Shown piece by piece: positions 1 to 8,287 of a stretch of DNA of 64,000 bases. The translations under genes and the position numbers were made by a program. Source of the stretch: Pseudomonas oryzagri (GTDB taxonomy: Bacteria; Pseudomonadota; Gammaproteobacteria; Pseudomonadales; Pseudomonadaceae); assembly GCF_020831405.1 (NCBI RefSeq), contig NZ_JAJHPU010000041.1:62001-126000 (forward strand), in the 5' to 3' direction. Position 1 is the first letter of the stretch, and each line of letters opens with the position of its first letter. The notes under the pieces were generated by a model. It was given only the letters and a program-made list of their open reading frames with translations. It had not been told where the DNA came from and ran no database searches.

Positions 1-3000
1 CGCCCTGGAACTGCGCCTCGAGCTGGCGGACGAACTCGCCGTCGCTGTACAGGCGCGCCACCTCGTACTCGTCCTTGTAGGCCAAGAGCTTGTGGTAGCT
101 GCGCGCCACCGCCTGGGACAAGCGCTGCGCCGGATCGCGGTCGGCGGCGCGCACGCGCTCGACCAGCTTCCGGTAGCGCGCGGCGTAGGCGGCATCCTGG
201 TAGGCGGTCAGGCGCGCCACGCGGTCGGCGACGATCTCGTCGAGACTCTCGCAGCGCGGCGCCTCGACCACCTTGGGTTTGGCCAGTTGTTCGACGGCGG
301 CCAGATCGAAGGCGGCGCGGCGGCCCCACAGGAAGGCCTGCTGGTTGAGTTTGACGGCCACGCCGTTGAGTTCGATGGCCTTGGCGATGGCCTCGGCGGA
401 CACCGGCACCAGGCCCATCTGATACGCATGACCGAGCATAAACAGGTTGCTGGCGATGCTGTCGCCGAGCAGCGCGGTGGCCAGGCGGGTGGCGTCGACG
501 AAGTGGGTCTTGGCCGCGCCGACCGCCTCCACCAGCGCCTCGCGCATGGCCGCGCCGGGCACCTCGGCGTCCGGATTGCGGGTGAACTCGGCGGTGGCGG
601 CCTCATGGCTGTTGATCACCGCGTGGGCGATCTTGTCGTTCAGTTTGGCCAGCGCCTCCTCGCTGGCCGCCACCACCAGGTCGCAGCCGAGCAGCAGGTC
701 GGTTTCGCCGGCGGCGATGCGCACCGCGTAGATGTCGTCCTGCTTGGCGGCGATGCGGATGTGGCTGATCACCGGGCCGAACTTCTGCGCGAGACCGGCC
801 TGGTCGAGCACGGTGCAGCCCTTGCCCTCCAGGTGCGCGGCCATGCCGAGCAGGGCGCCGACGGTGGTCACCCCGCTGCCGCCGACGCCGGGCAGCAGGA
901 TGTTCCACGGCCGATCCAGTGCCGGTTGCTGCGGCTCCGGCAGCTCGGCGAACTGGGCGTTGCGGCCCTGCGCCTCCGGCTGGCGCAGCTCGCCGCCGTG
1001 CACGGTGACGAAGCTCGGGCAGAAGCCCTCGACGCAGCTGAAGTCCTTGTTGCAGGCGTTCTGGTCGATCTGCCGCTTGCGGCCCAGTTCGGTCTCCAGC
1101 GGCAGCACCGACAGGCAGTTGGACTTCACGCTGCAGTCGCCGCAGCCCTCGCACACCGCCGGGTTGATAAAGGCGCGCTTCTGCGGATCGACCAGCTTGC
1201 CGCGCTTGCGCCGGCGGCGCTTCTCGGTGGCGCAGGTCTGGTCGTAGAGGATCACCGACACGCCCTTGAACTCGCGCAGCTCGCGCTGCACGGCGTCCAG
1301 CTCGCGGCGGTGGTGGAAGCTGACGATAGGCGCAAAGCCGGCGCGGCTCGGGTACTTGTCCGGCTCGTCGGAGACCAGGGCGATACGCTTCACCCCCTCG
1401 GCGAACACCTGCTGGCTGAGCTGGTCGATGCGCAGCTCGCCGTCGATCGGCTGGCCGCCGGTCATCGCCACCGCGTCGTTGTAGAGGATCTTGTAGGTGA
1501 TATTGACCCCCGCCGCGACTGCTGCCCGTAGGGCCAGCTGGCCGGAGTGGAAGTAGGTGCCGTCGCCGAGGTTCTGGAACACGTGCGGGGTGTCGGTGAA
1601 CGGCGCCTGGCCGATCCAGGTGGCGCCTTCGCCGCCCATCTGGGTGAAGGTGTCGGTGTTGCGGTCCATCCACTGGGTCATGTAGTGGCAGCCGATGCCG
1701 CCCAGCGCCCGGCTGCCCTCGGGCAGCTTGGTCGAGCTGTTGTGCGGGCAGCCCGAACAGAAGTGCGGGGTGCGCGCGGTGTGGTGCCTGGGCGCGGCCA
1801 GCGCGGCTTCCTTGGCGGCGAGGAAGGCCAGGCGTTCGTCGATCTGCGCGCTGGAGTAGATCGGCGCCAGGCGCCTGGCGATCACCCGGGCGATCATCGC
1901 CGGGGTCAGCTCGGCCAGGTTGGGCAGCAGGGAATGGCCGTCCTCGTCGAACTCGCCGACCACCCGCGGGCGCTTGTCCACCGGCCAGTTGTACAGCTGG
2001 CCGGTGAGCTGGTCCTCGATGATGCTGCGCTTCTCCTCGACCACCAGGATCTCGTCGAGACCCTCGGCGAACTCGTGCACCGACACCGGCTCCAGCGGCC
2101 AGCTCATGCCGACCTTGAGCACGCGCAGGCCGACCCGGGCGCACAGCGCGTCGTCCAGGCCCAGATCGTCGAGCGCTTGGCGCACGTCGAGGTAGGACTT
2201 GCCGGTGGTGATGATGCCCAGGCGCGGGTTGGGCGAGTCGAGCATCACCTTGTTGAGCCGGTTGGCGCGGGCGAAGGCGCGCGCGGCGTAGATCTTGTAG
2301 GTGTTGAGGCGCGCCTCCTGGACCAGCGGCGGGTCGGGCCAGCGGATATGCACGCCGTCCTCGGGCAGGACGAAGTCCTCGGGAATCCGCACCGCGACGC
2401 GCAGCGGATCGACCTCGACCACCGCCGAGGAGTCGACGTTCTCGGCGATGGTCTTCAGCGCCACCCAGCAGCCGCTGTAGCGCGACAGCTCCCAGCCGAG
2501 GATGCCGTAGTCGAGGATCTCCTGGACGTTGGCCGGATTCAATACGGGGATGGAAGCGGCGATAAAGGCGTGCTCGCTCTGGTGGGCGATGCTCGAGGAC
2601 TTGCAGCCGTGGTCGTCGCCGGCCAGCAGCAGCACGCCGCCGTGCGGCGACACCCCGGCCGAGTTGCCGTGCTTGAACACGTCGCCGCAGCGGTCGACGC
2701 CCGGGCCCTTGCCGTACCACATGGCGAACACGCCGTCGTAGCGCGCGCCGGGGAACAGGCTGGTCTGCTGGCTGCCCCATACCGCGGTGGCGGCCAGTTC
2801 CTCGTTGACGCCGGGCTGGAAGTGGATGTGGTTGTCCCTGAGGTACTGCTTGGCTTCCCACAGGCTCTTGTCGAGGTTGCCCAGGGGCGATCCGCGGTAG
2901 CCGGAGATGAAGCAGGCGGTGCTGAGGCCGAAGGCGGCGTCGCGCTGCTTCTGCAGCATGGGCAGGCGGGTCAGCGCCTGGGTGCCGGTCAGGTAGAGGT

Positions 3001-3052
3001 GACCGGTGGCAAGGCGGTACTTGTCGTCCAGACGGATCTCGGCCAACGACAT
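1..3052 (-). CDS. Indolepyruvate ferredoxin oxidoreductase, fused alpha/beta chain (3' part beyond window)
   Basis: Oxidatively decarboxylates aryl-pyruvates such as indolepyruvate to aryl-acetyl-CoA with thiamine diphosphate and Fe-S clusters, in the cytoplasm. Reading the minus strand from the ATG at 3052 gives an open frame of 1,017 codons to the window edge, so the C-terminus is missing; fused family members have roughly 1,150 residues. I see a pyrimidine-binding N-terminal region, a ThDP-binding region near residues 400-500 (GCPHNSS, then GGEGATWIGQ), cysteine clusters near 630-690 (CEGCGDC, CNKDFSC) and a gamma-type domain starting near 715 (GVGGSGVTTVG). It is divergent from an Lrp/AsnC regulator, which may respond to amino acids feeding this pathway (inference). 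Confidence 0.88.
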   Translation of the reverse strand, partial: MSLAEIRLDDKYRLATGHLYLTGTQALTRLPMLQKQRDAAFGLSTACFISGYRGSPLGNLDKSLWEAKQYLRDNHIHFQPGVNEELAATAVWGSQQTSLFPGARYDGVFAMWYGKGPGVDRCGDVFKHGNSAGVSPHGGVLLLAGDDHGCKSSSIAHQSEHAFIAASIPVLNPANVQEILDYGILGWELSRYSGCWVALKTIAENVDSSAVVEVDPLRVAVRIPEDFVLPEDGVHIRWPDPPLVQEARLNTYKIYAARAFARANRLNKVMLDSPNPRLGIITTGKSYLDVRQALDDLGLDDALCARVGLRVLKVGMSWPLEPVSVHEFAEGLDEILVVEEKRSIIEDQLTGQLYNWPVDKRPRVVGEFDEDGHSLLPNLAELTPAMIARVIARRLAPIYSSAQIDERLAFLAAKEAALAAPRHHTARTPHFCSGCPHNSSTKLPEGSRALGGIGCHYMTQWMDRNTDTFTQMGGEGATWIGQAPFTDTPHVFQNLGDGTYFHSGQLALRAAVAAGVNITYKILYNDAVAMTGGQPIDGELRIDQLSQQVFAEGVKRIALVSDEPDKYPSRAGFAPIVSFHHRRELDAVQRELREFKGVSVILYDQTCATEKRRRRKRGKLVDPQKRAFINPAVCEGCGDCSVKSNCLSVLPLETELGRKRQIDQNACNKDFSCVEGFCPSFVTVHGGELRQPEAQGRNAQFAELPEPQQPALDRPWNILLPGVGGSGVTTVGALLGMAAHLEGKGCTVLDQAGLAQKFGPVISHIRIAAKQDDIYAVRIAAGETDLLLGCDLVVAASEEALAKLNDKIAHAVINSHEAATAEFTRNPDAEVPGAAMREALVEAVGAAKTHFVDATRLATALLGDSIASNLFMLGHAYQMGLVPVSAEAIAKAIELNGVAVKLNQQAFLWGRRAAFDLAAVEQLAKPKVVEAPRCESLDEIVADRVARLTAYQDAAYAARYRKLVERVRAADRDPAQRLSQAVARSYHKLLAYKDEYEVARLYSDGEFVRQLEAQFQG

Positions 3053-3250
3053 GGGGGCGCTCCTTTTCTTGTTATGGCGAGCGGGGCGGCACCGGTGGGC
3101 GCCGCGGTCGGCCTGTCCGCGGGATCGCCGCGGCAGACGGTGTGGACAAGAATATGGAGCAGGCGAACGGGCTTTTTCTTTCTATTTTTCGCCCGCAAGG
3201 GCTATGTTGTGCATGACTCTTTCCATAAAAAGTTCAAACGGGAAATGATC

Positions 3251-3718
3251 ATGCACAGTCCGCTGAGCCCCCTCGACCGGCGCATCCTGCGCCTGCTGCA
3301 GCACGACGCCGACCTGTCGGCGGCGGAAATCGCCGAGAAGGTCGAGCTGTCGCAGTCGCCGTGCTGGCGGCGGATCAATCGCCTGCAGGAAGAGGGGGTG
3401 ATCGAGCGCAAGGTCGCCCTGCTCGACCCGCGCAAGCTCGGCTTGGGCATGACGGTGTTCGTCGACATCAAGCTGTCGGCGCACGGCCGGCGCAACCTGG
3501 AAGCCTTCGAGGCGGACGTGGTGGGCTATCCCGAGGTGCTGGAGTGCTATTCGATGGCCGGCCAGTCCGACTACCTGCTCAAGGTGGTGGCCCGCGACAT
3601 CGCCGGCTACGAGCGCTTCCTGCGCGACCACCTGCTGCAGAACCCGCTGGTCCAGGAGGCGCACTCGCACATCACCATGAGCGAGGTGAAGCGCACCACC
3701 GAGCTGCCGCTGGAGTGA
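3251..3718 (+). CDS. Lrp/AsnC family transcriptional regulator
   Basis: A DNA-binding regulator of about 155 residues. The N-terminal winged helix-turn-helix covers roughly residues 5-60 (LDRRILRLLQ, then AAEIAEKVELSQSPCWRRI). The rest is the RAM ligand-binding/oligomerisation domain, which usually senses amino acids. Two in-frame ATGs lie at 3245 and 3251; I chose 3251 because GGGAA at 3240-3244 sits 6 bases upstream of it but touches the first ATG. It is divergent from the indolepyruvate oxidoreductase gene, the usual arrangement for a local Lrp-type regulator and its target; that link is inferred from position only. Confidence 0.92.
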   Translation: MHSPLSPLDRRILRLLQHDADLSAAEIAEKVELSQSPCWRRINRLQEEGVIERKVALLDPRKLGLGMTVFVDIKLSAHGRRNLEAFEADVVGYPEVLECYSMAGQSDYLLKVVARDIAGYERFLRDHLLQNPLVQEAHSHITMSEVKRTTELPLE

Positions 3719-3785
3719 GGAGTGGGGCGAGGGGCGATGGATACTTCATTTGCCCGCGCTGTTGCCGAGCGGGACTTGGGAGGGA

Positions 3786-3812
3786 GACAGCCCCTCGGGG
3801 AGAGGGGCTGTC
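3786..3812. terminator. Perfect 11-bp hairpin between convergent genes
   Basis: GACAGCCCCTC (3786-3796) pairs exactly with GAGGGGCTGTC (3802-3812) around a 5-base loop. It lies between the stops of the Lrp gene (+) and the proline-rich protein gene (-). There is no clean U tract on either strand, so it may terminate weakly or act as an mRNA 3'-end stabiliser. Confidence 0.5.
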
Positions 3813-3820
3813 CTTGAATC

Positions 3821-3850
3821 AGCGGTCTCGATCGGGAATCGAAGACCGCT
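3821..3850. terminator. Second hairpin downstream of the proline-rich gene
   Basis: AGCGGTCT (3821-3828) pairs with AGACCGCT, and CGAT/ATCG extends the stem inside with a one-base bulge. It is immediately downstream of the minus-strand proline-rich gene and beside the hairpin at 3786-3812. No U tract follows it. Confidence 0.35.
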
Positions 3851-3874
3851 TCGCCAGCGCCAGAGGCGACTGAC

Positions 3875-4300
3875 TTACTGCTGCTGAACGTTCGGGCGCG
3901 GCGGTACGACGCCCGGTTGCGGCGGCTGGACGTTGGGACGCGGGGGGACAGCGCCCTGCGGGGGCTGAACGTTGGGGCGCGGCGGTACGGCGCCCTGCGG
4001 GGGCTGAACATTCGGACGCGGCGGTACGGCGCCCTGCGGGGGCTGGACGTTCGGACGCGGCGGCACGGCGCCCTGCGGGGGCTGGACATTCGGACGCGGC
4101 GGCACGGCGCCCTGCGGGGGTTGGACATTCGGACGCGGCGGCACGGCGCCCTGCGGAGGCTGCACGTTCGGACGCGGCGGCACTACGCCGGCGGGTTGCG
4201 GAGCGTTGAGCGCCGGATTGGGCACGTTGGGAGCAACGGGGTTGGCCAGGGCCGGCGCCGAGAGCGCGGCCAGCAGGGCAAGTGCGGTGAGTTTGTTCAT
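3875..4300 (-). CDS. Secreted proline-rich tandem-repeat protein, unknown function
   Basis: A 141-residue protein with a clear Sec signal peptide (MNKLTALALLAALSAPALA). The mature part is almost entirely a 13-residue repeat, PPRPNVQPPQGAV, in six consecutive copies with diverged units at both ends. It has no cysteine or recognisable domain. The start at 4300 is preceded by AAGGAA at good spacing; an upstream in-frame ATG at 4324 would spoil the signal peptide. Such a chain probably forms an extended polyproline-like structure in the periplasm or outside the cell, but I cannot assign a function. An AT-rich palindrome lies just upstream. Confidence 0.8.
   Translation of the reverse strand: MNKLTALALLAALSAPALANPVAPNVPNPALNAPQPAGVVPPRPNVQPPQGAVPPRPNVQPPQGAVPPRPNVQPPQGAVPPRPNVQPPQGAVPPRPNVQPPQGAVPPRPNVQPPQGAVPPRPNVQPPQPGVVPPRPNVQQQ
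3951..4184 (-). repeat. Six tandem 39-bp coding repeats
   Basis: Near-identical 39-bp units begin at 3951, 3990, 4029, 4068, 4107 and 4146. They differ at only a few positions and keep the reading frame, so each encodes one 13-residue proline-rich unit. Such arrays change copy number readily by slippage or recombination. Confidence 0.95.
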
Positions 4301-4638
4301 GCTGGGTTCCTTGTGAAAAGTCACGTTAATAAATGAATAAAAATATCTTTAATTGTAATTAAATGGATATTTCAGCGTCGAGGCGAACCGCCAGACAGTG
4401 CGACTCCCCTCATCCATTGGCCCGTATTCGCTGCCCGGGTAAGTGGTCTCGCGCGGAAAACCCATACGCTTGCCCTGCCGATCCGGCTGCGGACCGTCAG
4501 GGTGAGTTGCATGCATAGACAGTCCGCGCGGCTTGGCGTTCGCTGGCCGCCCACAGTGAGTCCACCGGCAGGTCGGCGAATGAGCGCACCCGGCTGCGGG
4601 GGCGCTTGCTGTCTTCCGGTATCACTAGTGGCCCGGCG
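4301..4638. other. 338-bp non-coding region with an AT-rich island
   Basis: The part next to the proline-rich gene (4325-4375) is strikingly AT-rich for this chromosome and holds a 7-2-7 palindrome, TTTAATT (4348-4354) and AATTAAA (4357-4363). It probably carries that gene's promoter. In the remaining 260 bases I see no credible gene; the only short frames there lack a ribosome binding site and family features. Confidence 0.5.
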
Positions 4639-5070
4639 CTACTCCCAATCCAGTCGCGCCAACTGCCAGTCGCCGTCTTCCAGCCACCACTCGCTGCGCA
4701 CGCTGTACAGGCGCGCGCTGTCGGGGACCAGGCTTTGCGCGCCCGCCAGCGCCACCTGGGCGCGGCAGTGGCCGCGCGTGCTGTAGGTGCTGTCCAGCTC
4801 GCAGCTGCGGCCCACGGTCAGCACCTTGACCTGGCGGTGGCGCAGGAACAGCAGGGCCATGGTGCGGCCGGCCCAGTCGCGGTCGAGATCCCCGCGGGCG
4901 CGAAACTGCGGATGCAATTGCTCCAGCGCCGAGCCGGCGGCCTTGTCGTCGAGGTGTTCCTGCAGGCGGTCGGCGGCCTGTTCGAGGGCGGCCAGCGAGT
5001 CGTCGCGGCAGGCGCCGAGCAGCAGAGCGCTGGCCAGCAGCACGGCGCGGGGCAGGGCGGGTGGGGACAT
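4639..5070 (-). CDS. Putative lipoprotein, unknown function
   Basis: A 143-residue protein whose N-terminus has a lipoprotein signal ending in the lipobox LLGAC, so it should be lipidated at Cys21 and anchored in a membrane facing the periplasm. The rest is soluble, with an amphipathic helical stretch near residues 25-60 ([15 protein letters not shown]), then a likely beta-rich region ending in [19 protein letters not shown] do not recognise a named family. It is followed on the upstream side by a bacteriohemerythrin gene on the same strand, 57 bases away, so the two may be co-transcribed. Confidence 0.75.
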   Translation of the reverse strand: MSPPALPRAVLLASALLLGACRDDSLAALEQAADRLQEHLDDKAAGSALEQLHPQFRARGDLDRDWAGRTMALLFLRHRQVKVLTVGRSCELDSTYSTRGHCRAQVALAGAQSLVPDSARLYSVRSEWWLEDGDWQLARLDWE

Positions 5071-5127
5071 GGCGGCTCCTTCGTCAGTCGCCGGCGCTCC
5101 TGCATCGGCGTCGCAAGTCCGCCATTG

Positions 5128-5532
5128 TCAGCCCTGTTGTCGCAGATGCACAGCCAGCGCGCTGTCCATGGTTCGCGCGTGCAGGTCGAACCACTGCGGC
5201 AGGTTGTCGTTCAGCCAGGCGCGGGCCATGGCGCTGCGCCCGGCGGCGACCCGCTGGCCGAGGCGGTCCATATCGCCGAGCAGGTTGCGGTGATGGGCGC
5301 GGTGCTCGCCGAGCGCCGGATAGGCGCTGGCCTGCATCCTGGCCTCTTCGTCGGCGAAATGCGCCTGGGTGTGGGCGAACAGGGCGTGGAACTGTGCGGC
5401 GAAGGCGGCGCCCTCGGCCTCTCCGGCGGCGACGCACAGCTCGAGGAACTCGCGGTGGGTGTGGTCGATGGTAGCGTCGCCCACCGCGTAGAGGGTGTCG
5501 AAGCGGGCGAGCATATCCTGGCTGGTCGGCAT
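5128..5532 (-). CDS. Bacteriohemerythrin
   Basis: A 134-residue single-domain hemerythrin, a four-helix bundle that binds O2 at a non-heme di-iron centre; it is used for oxygen storage, delivery or sensing. Visible iron ligands follow the family pattern: DHTHREF near residue 22, [18 protein letters not shown] near 50-66 and HRAHHRN near 75-81, with a last His near the C-terminus. I chose the ATG at 5532 because the protein then has the usual family length; an in-frame ATG at 5580 would add a proline-rich tail without homology. Confidence 0.88.
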   Translation of the reverse strand: MPTSQDMLARFDTLYAVGDATIDHTHREFLELCVAAGEAEGAAFAAQFHALFAHTQAHFADEEARMQASAYPALGEHRAHHRNLLGDMDRLGQRVAAGRSAMARAWLNDNLPQWFDLHARTMDSALAVHLRQQG

Positions 5533-5824
5533 GGCGGGAAGCCTGTGCGGGGAAGGGGGTGCCAGCGCGATGCAAGCCATGTGCCGCGGCGCGGCTGGCG
5601 AGCCTGGCGACGGGCCGGCTCGACCCTAATGGCAGCGCCCTGCGCGGGCGTACCCGGGGTGGCGGAGGAGCCGTCCGCGGTCACCGCGCGGAATGCGCCC
5701 CGGTTGCGCGGCGACTGCTCTCGAGCGGCTATGATCCCCGGCATGCCGCGCGGCGCGAATCCTCGCTATGATGCCGTTCATCCCGGCAGGACGGATGGTC
5801 CTGCTCCAGCCTCGGAGGCACTGC

Positions 5825-6796
5825 ATGCTGACCCTGTATCCGGAGATCAAACCCTACGCGCGCCATCAACTGGTGGTGGACCATCCCCACGAGTTGTACG
5901 TCGACGAGAGCGGCACCCCGGATGGTCTGCCGGTGCTGTTCGTCCACGGCGGGCCGGGTGCCGGCTGCGACGCCGCCAGCCGCCGCTGGTTCGACCCCAC
6001 CCTCTATCGCATCGTCAGCTTCGACCAGCGCGGCTGCGGGCGTTCCACCCCGCACGCCAGCCTGGAACAGAACACCACCTGGGACCTGGTGGCGGACATG
6101 GAGCGCATCCGCGAGCACCTGGGGATCGAGAAGTGGGTGCTGTTCGGCGGCTCCTGGGGCTCGACCCTGTCGCTGGCCTACGCGCAGACCTATCCGGAGC
6201 GGGTGCACGCGCTGATCCTGCGCGGCATCTTCCTGTGCCGCCCGCAGGAGATCCAGTGGTTCTACCAGGCCGGCGCCAGCCGGCTGTTCCCCGACTACTG
6301 GGAGGACTACCTGGCGCCGATCCCGGTCGAGGAGCGCGGCGACCTGGTGGCCGCCTTCTACCGCCGGCTGACCGGCAACGACCAGATCGCCCAGATGCAC
6401 GCCGCCAAGGCCTGGTCGATCTGGGAAGGGCGGACCGCCACCCTGCGCCCCAACGGTCAGGTGATCGAGCGTTTCTCCGAGCCGCAGCGCGCGCTGTCGA
6501 TCGCCCGCATCGAGTGCCACTACTTCATCAACAACGCCTTCCTCGAGGAAAACCAGCTGCTGCGCGACATGCACAAGATCGCCCACATCCCCGGGGTGAT
6601 CGTGCACGGCCGCTACGACGTGGTCTGCCCGCTGGACAATGCCTGGGCGCTGCACCAGGCCTGGCCGAACAGCGAGCTGTTGATCATCCGCGACGCCGGC
6701 CACGCCGCCGGCGAGCTGGGCATCACCGACGCCCTGGTGCGCGCCACCGGCCAGGTGGCCAAGCGCCTGCTCGACCTGCCGGACGGCGAGGCATGA
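5825..6796 (+). CDS. pip: Proline iminopeptidase
   Basis: A cytoplasmic alpha/beta hydrolase that removes N-terminal proline from peptides. The 323-residue product has the oxyanion motif HGGPG (41-45), the nucleophile elbow GGSWGS (Ser110), acid Asp265 in GRYDVVCP and catalytic His293 in AGHAAGE. The start is the ATG preceding [10 protein letters not shown], with GGAGG about 8 bases upstream; the open frame runs further up to 5768 without homology. Its stop overlaps the dtd start by four bases (ATGA), so the two genes are translationally coupled. Confidence 0.95.
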   Translation: MLTLYPEIKPYARHQLVVDHPHELYVDESGTPDGLPVLFVHGGPGAGCDAASRRWFDPTLYRIVSFDQRGCGRSTPHASLEQNTTWDLVADMERIREHLGIEKWVLFGGSWGSTLSLAYAQTYPERVHALILRGIFLCRPQEIQWFYQAGASRLFPDYWEDYLAPIPVEERGDLVAAFYRRLTGNDQIAQMHAAKAWSIWEGRTATLRPNGQVIERFSEPQRALSIARIECHYFINNAFLEENQLLRDMHKIAHIPGVIVHGRYDVVCPLDNAWALHQAWPNSELLIIRDAGHAAGELGITDALVRATGQVAKRLLDLPDGEA

Positions 6797-7230
6797 AGGC
6801 GCTGCTGCAGCGGGTGCGCGGCGCGCGCGTCGAGGTGGGCGGCGAGGTGGTCGGCGCCATCGACCAGGGCCTCCTGGTGCTGGTCGGCGTAGAGCCGCAG
6901 GACGATGAGGCCTACGCCGACAAGCTGCTGCACAAGCTGCTCAACTACCGGGTGTTCGGCGACGCGGACGGCAAGATGAACCTGTCGCTCAAGGACGTCG
7001 GCGGCGGCCTGCTGCTGGTCTCGCAGTTCACCCTCGCCGCCGACACCAAAAGCGGCATGCGGCCGAGCTTCTCCAGCGCGGCACCGCCGGCGCAGGGCGC
7101 GGCGCTGTTCGACTACCTGCTGACGCGGGCCGGCGCGCAGCACGCGCCGGTGGCCAGTGGCCGCTTCGGCGCCGAGATGCAGGTGCATCTGGTCAACGAC
7201 GGTCCGGTGACCTTTCTGCTCGAGGTCTGA
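6793..7230 (+). CDS. dtd: D-aminoacyl-tRNA deacylase
   Basis: Hydrolyses D-amino acids (and glycine mischarged on tRNA-Ala) from tRNA, a proofreading role in translation. At 145 residues it has the standard family length. The two active-site signatures are present: SQFTLAA at 77-83 and NDGPVT at 135-140, which carries the cross-subunit Gly-cisPro pair. It overlaps the end of pip by four bases and therefore sits in the same operon, as in other pseudomonads. Confidence 0.95.
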   Translation: MKALLQRVRGARVEVGGEVVGAIDQGLLVLVGVEPQDDEAYADKLLHKLLNYRVFGDADGKMNLSLKDVGGGLLLVSQFTLAADTKSGMRPSFSSAAPPAQGAALFDYLLTRAGAQHAPVASGRFGAEMQVHLVNDGPVTFLLEV

Positions 7231-7390
7231 GCGCTGTCCAGGTGTGGTCCGGCGACTATGCTTGCCAGTCATGACCCAGTCCATTCGCCGCCTGCGCTCG
7301 CCATCCGCGACGGCTGTGGGTAGCATGCGCGCATGCCGTGGCCTGCGGGCCCCGGCGCTCCCATTCGCTGAATATCCGGAACACTCCAAC

Positions 7391-8182
7391 ATGAAGAAAT
7401 TTCTCGCTTCCCTGCTGCTCTCGGCCTGCGCGCTGAGCGGCTTGGCGCAGGCCGGCATGGTCGACGACGTGGTCCAGCGCGGCACCCTGCGCGTCGGCAT
7501 GGACCCCACCTACATGCCCTTCGAGATGACCAACAAGCGCGGTGAGATCATCGGCTTCGAGGTCGACCTGCTCAAGGCCATGGCCAAGGCCATGGGCGTC
7601 AAGCTCGAGCTGGTGTCCACCGGCTACGACGGCATCATCCCCGCGCTGCTGACCGACAAGTTCGACATGATCGGCTCGGGCATGACCCTGACCCAGGAGC
7701 GCAACCTGCGCGTCAATTTCTCCGAGCCGTTCATCGTGGTCGGCCAGACCCTGCTGATCCGCCAGGAGCTGGAGGGCAAGATCAAGTCCTACAAGGACCT
7801 CAACGACGCCCAGTACCGCATCACCTCGAAGGTCGGCACCACCGGCGAGATGGTCGCCAAGAAGCTGATCGGCAAGGCGCAGTACCACGGCTACGACAAC
7901 GAGCAGGAAGCGCTGATGGACGTGGTCAACGGCAAGGCCGACGCCTTCATCTACGACGCGCCCTACAACGTGGTGGCGCTGATCAAGGCCGGCGCCGGCA
8001 AGCTGGCTTACCTCGACGAGCCGTTCACCTACGAGCCGCTGGCCTTCGGCCTGAAGAAGGGCGACTACGACAGCCTCAACTGGATCAACAACTTCCTCCG
8101 GCAGATCAAGCAGGACGGCAGCTACGATCGCATCCACGACAAGTGGTTCAAGAAGAACGACTGGCTGAAGGAAATGGAATAA
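7391..8182 (+). CDS. Polar amino acid ABC transporter, periplasmic binding protein
   Basis: A 263-residue family 3 solute-binding protein. The Sec signal peptide covers about residues 1-21 (cleavage after LAQA). The typical fold starts at VQRGTLRVGMDPTYMPFE, with GFEVDLLKAMA and the DLNDAQYRITSKVGTTGE hinge region. It delivers an amino acid to the permease and ATPase encoded downstream. The ligand cannot be named with confidence from sequence alone. The open frame extends upstream to 7244, but the signal peptide fixes the start at 7391. A stable hairpin follows the stop. Confidence 0.93.
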   Translation: MKKFLASLLLSACALSGLAQAGMVDDVVQRGTLRVGMDPTYMPFEMTNKRGEIIGFEVDLLKAMAKAMGVKLELVSTGYDGIIPALLTDKFDMIGSGMTLTQERNLRVNFSEPFIVVGQTLLIRQELEGKIKSYKDLNDAQYRITSKVGTTGEMVAKKLIGKAQYHGYDNEQEALMDVVNGKADAFIYDAPYNVVALIKAGAGKLAYLDEPFTYEPLAFGLKKGDYDSLNWINNFLRQIKQDGSYDRIHDKWFKKNDWLKEME

Positions 8183-8218
8183 CCGCCGCAGGCGGCTTCC
8201 CGGCAACACGCGGCAAGC

Positions 8219-8250
8219 GGCAGGACCCGGCTCACGAGGCCGGGCCTGCC
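8219..8250 (+). other. Intercistronic hairpin in the ABC transporter operon
   Basis: GGCAGG (8219-8224) pairs with CCTGCC (8245-8250), and CCCGGC (8226-8231) with GCCGGG (8239-8244), leaving a one-base bulge and a 7-base loop. No U tract follows. Placed between the binding-protein gene and the permease gene, it could protect the upstream mRNA 3' end, so that the binding protein is made in excess. Confidence 0.5.
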
Positions 8251-8287
8251 CTTGTCATTTCTGGCATCGCCATGAGCGAGATTCTCC

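Noticed and set aside
603-2861. A 752-codon minus-strand frame over the indolepyruvate oxidoreductase
   Set aside because: It is in the wrong frame and arginine/glutamine-rich; the frame from 3052 gives the conserved enzyme sequence and stays open to the window edge.
3951-4184. Regular ~39-bp repeats that could suggest a CRISPR array
   Set aside because: Units are contiguous with no unique spacers and all keep one reading frame after a signal peptide; there are no cas genes.
4372-4554. A 60-codon minus-strand frame in the gap after the proline-rich gene
   Set aside because: No ribosome binding site, no family resemblance and arginine-rich random composition.
5768-5824. Longer N-terminus for proline iminopeptidase
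   Set aside because: The extra 19 residues do not resemble the family; the ATG at 5825 has a better ribosome binding site.
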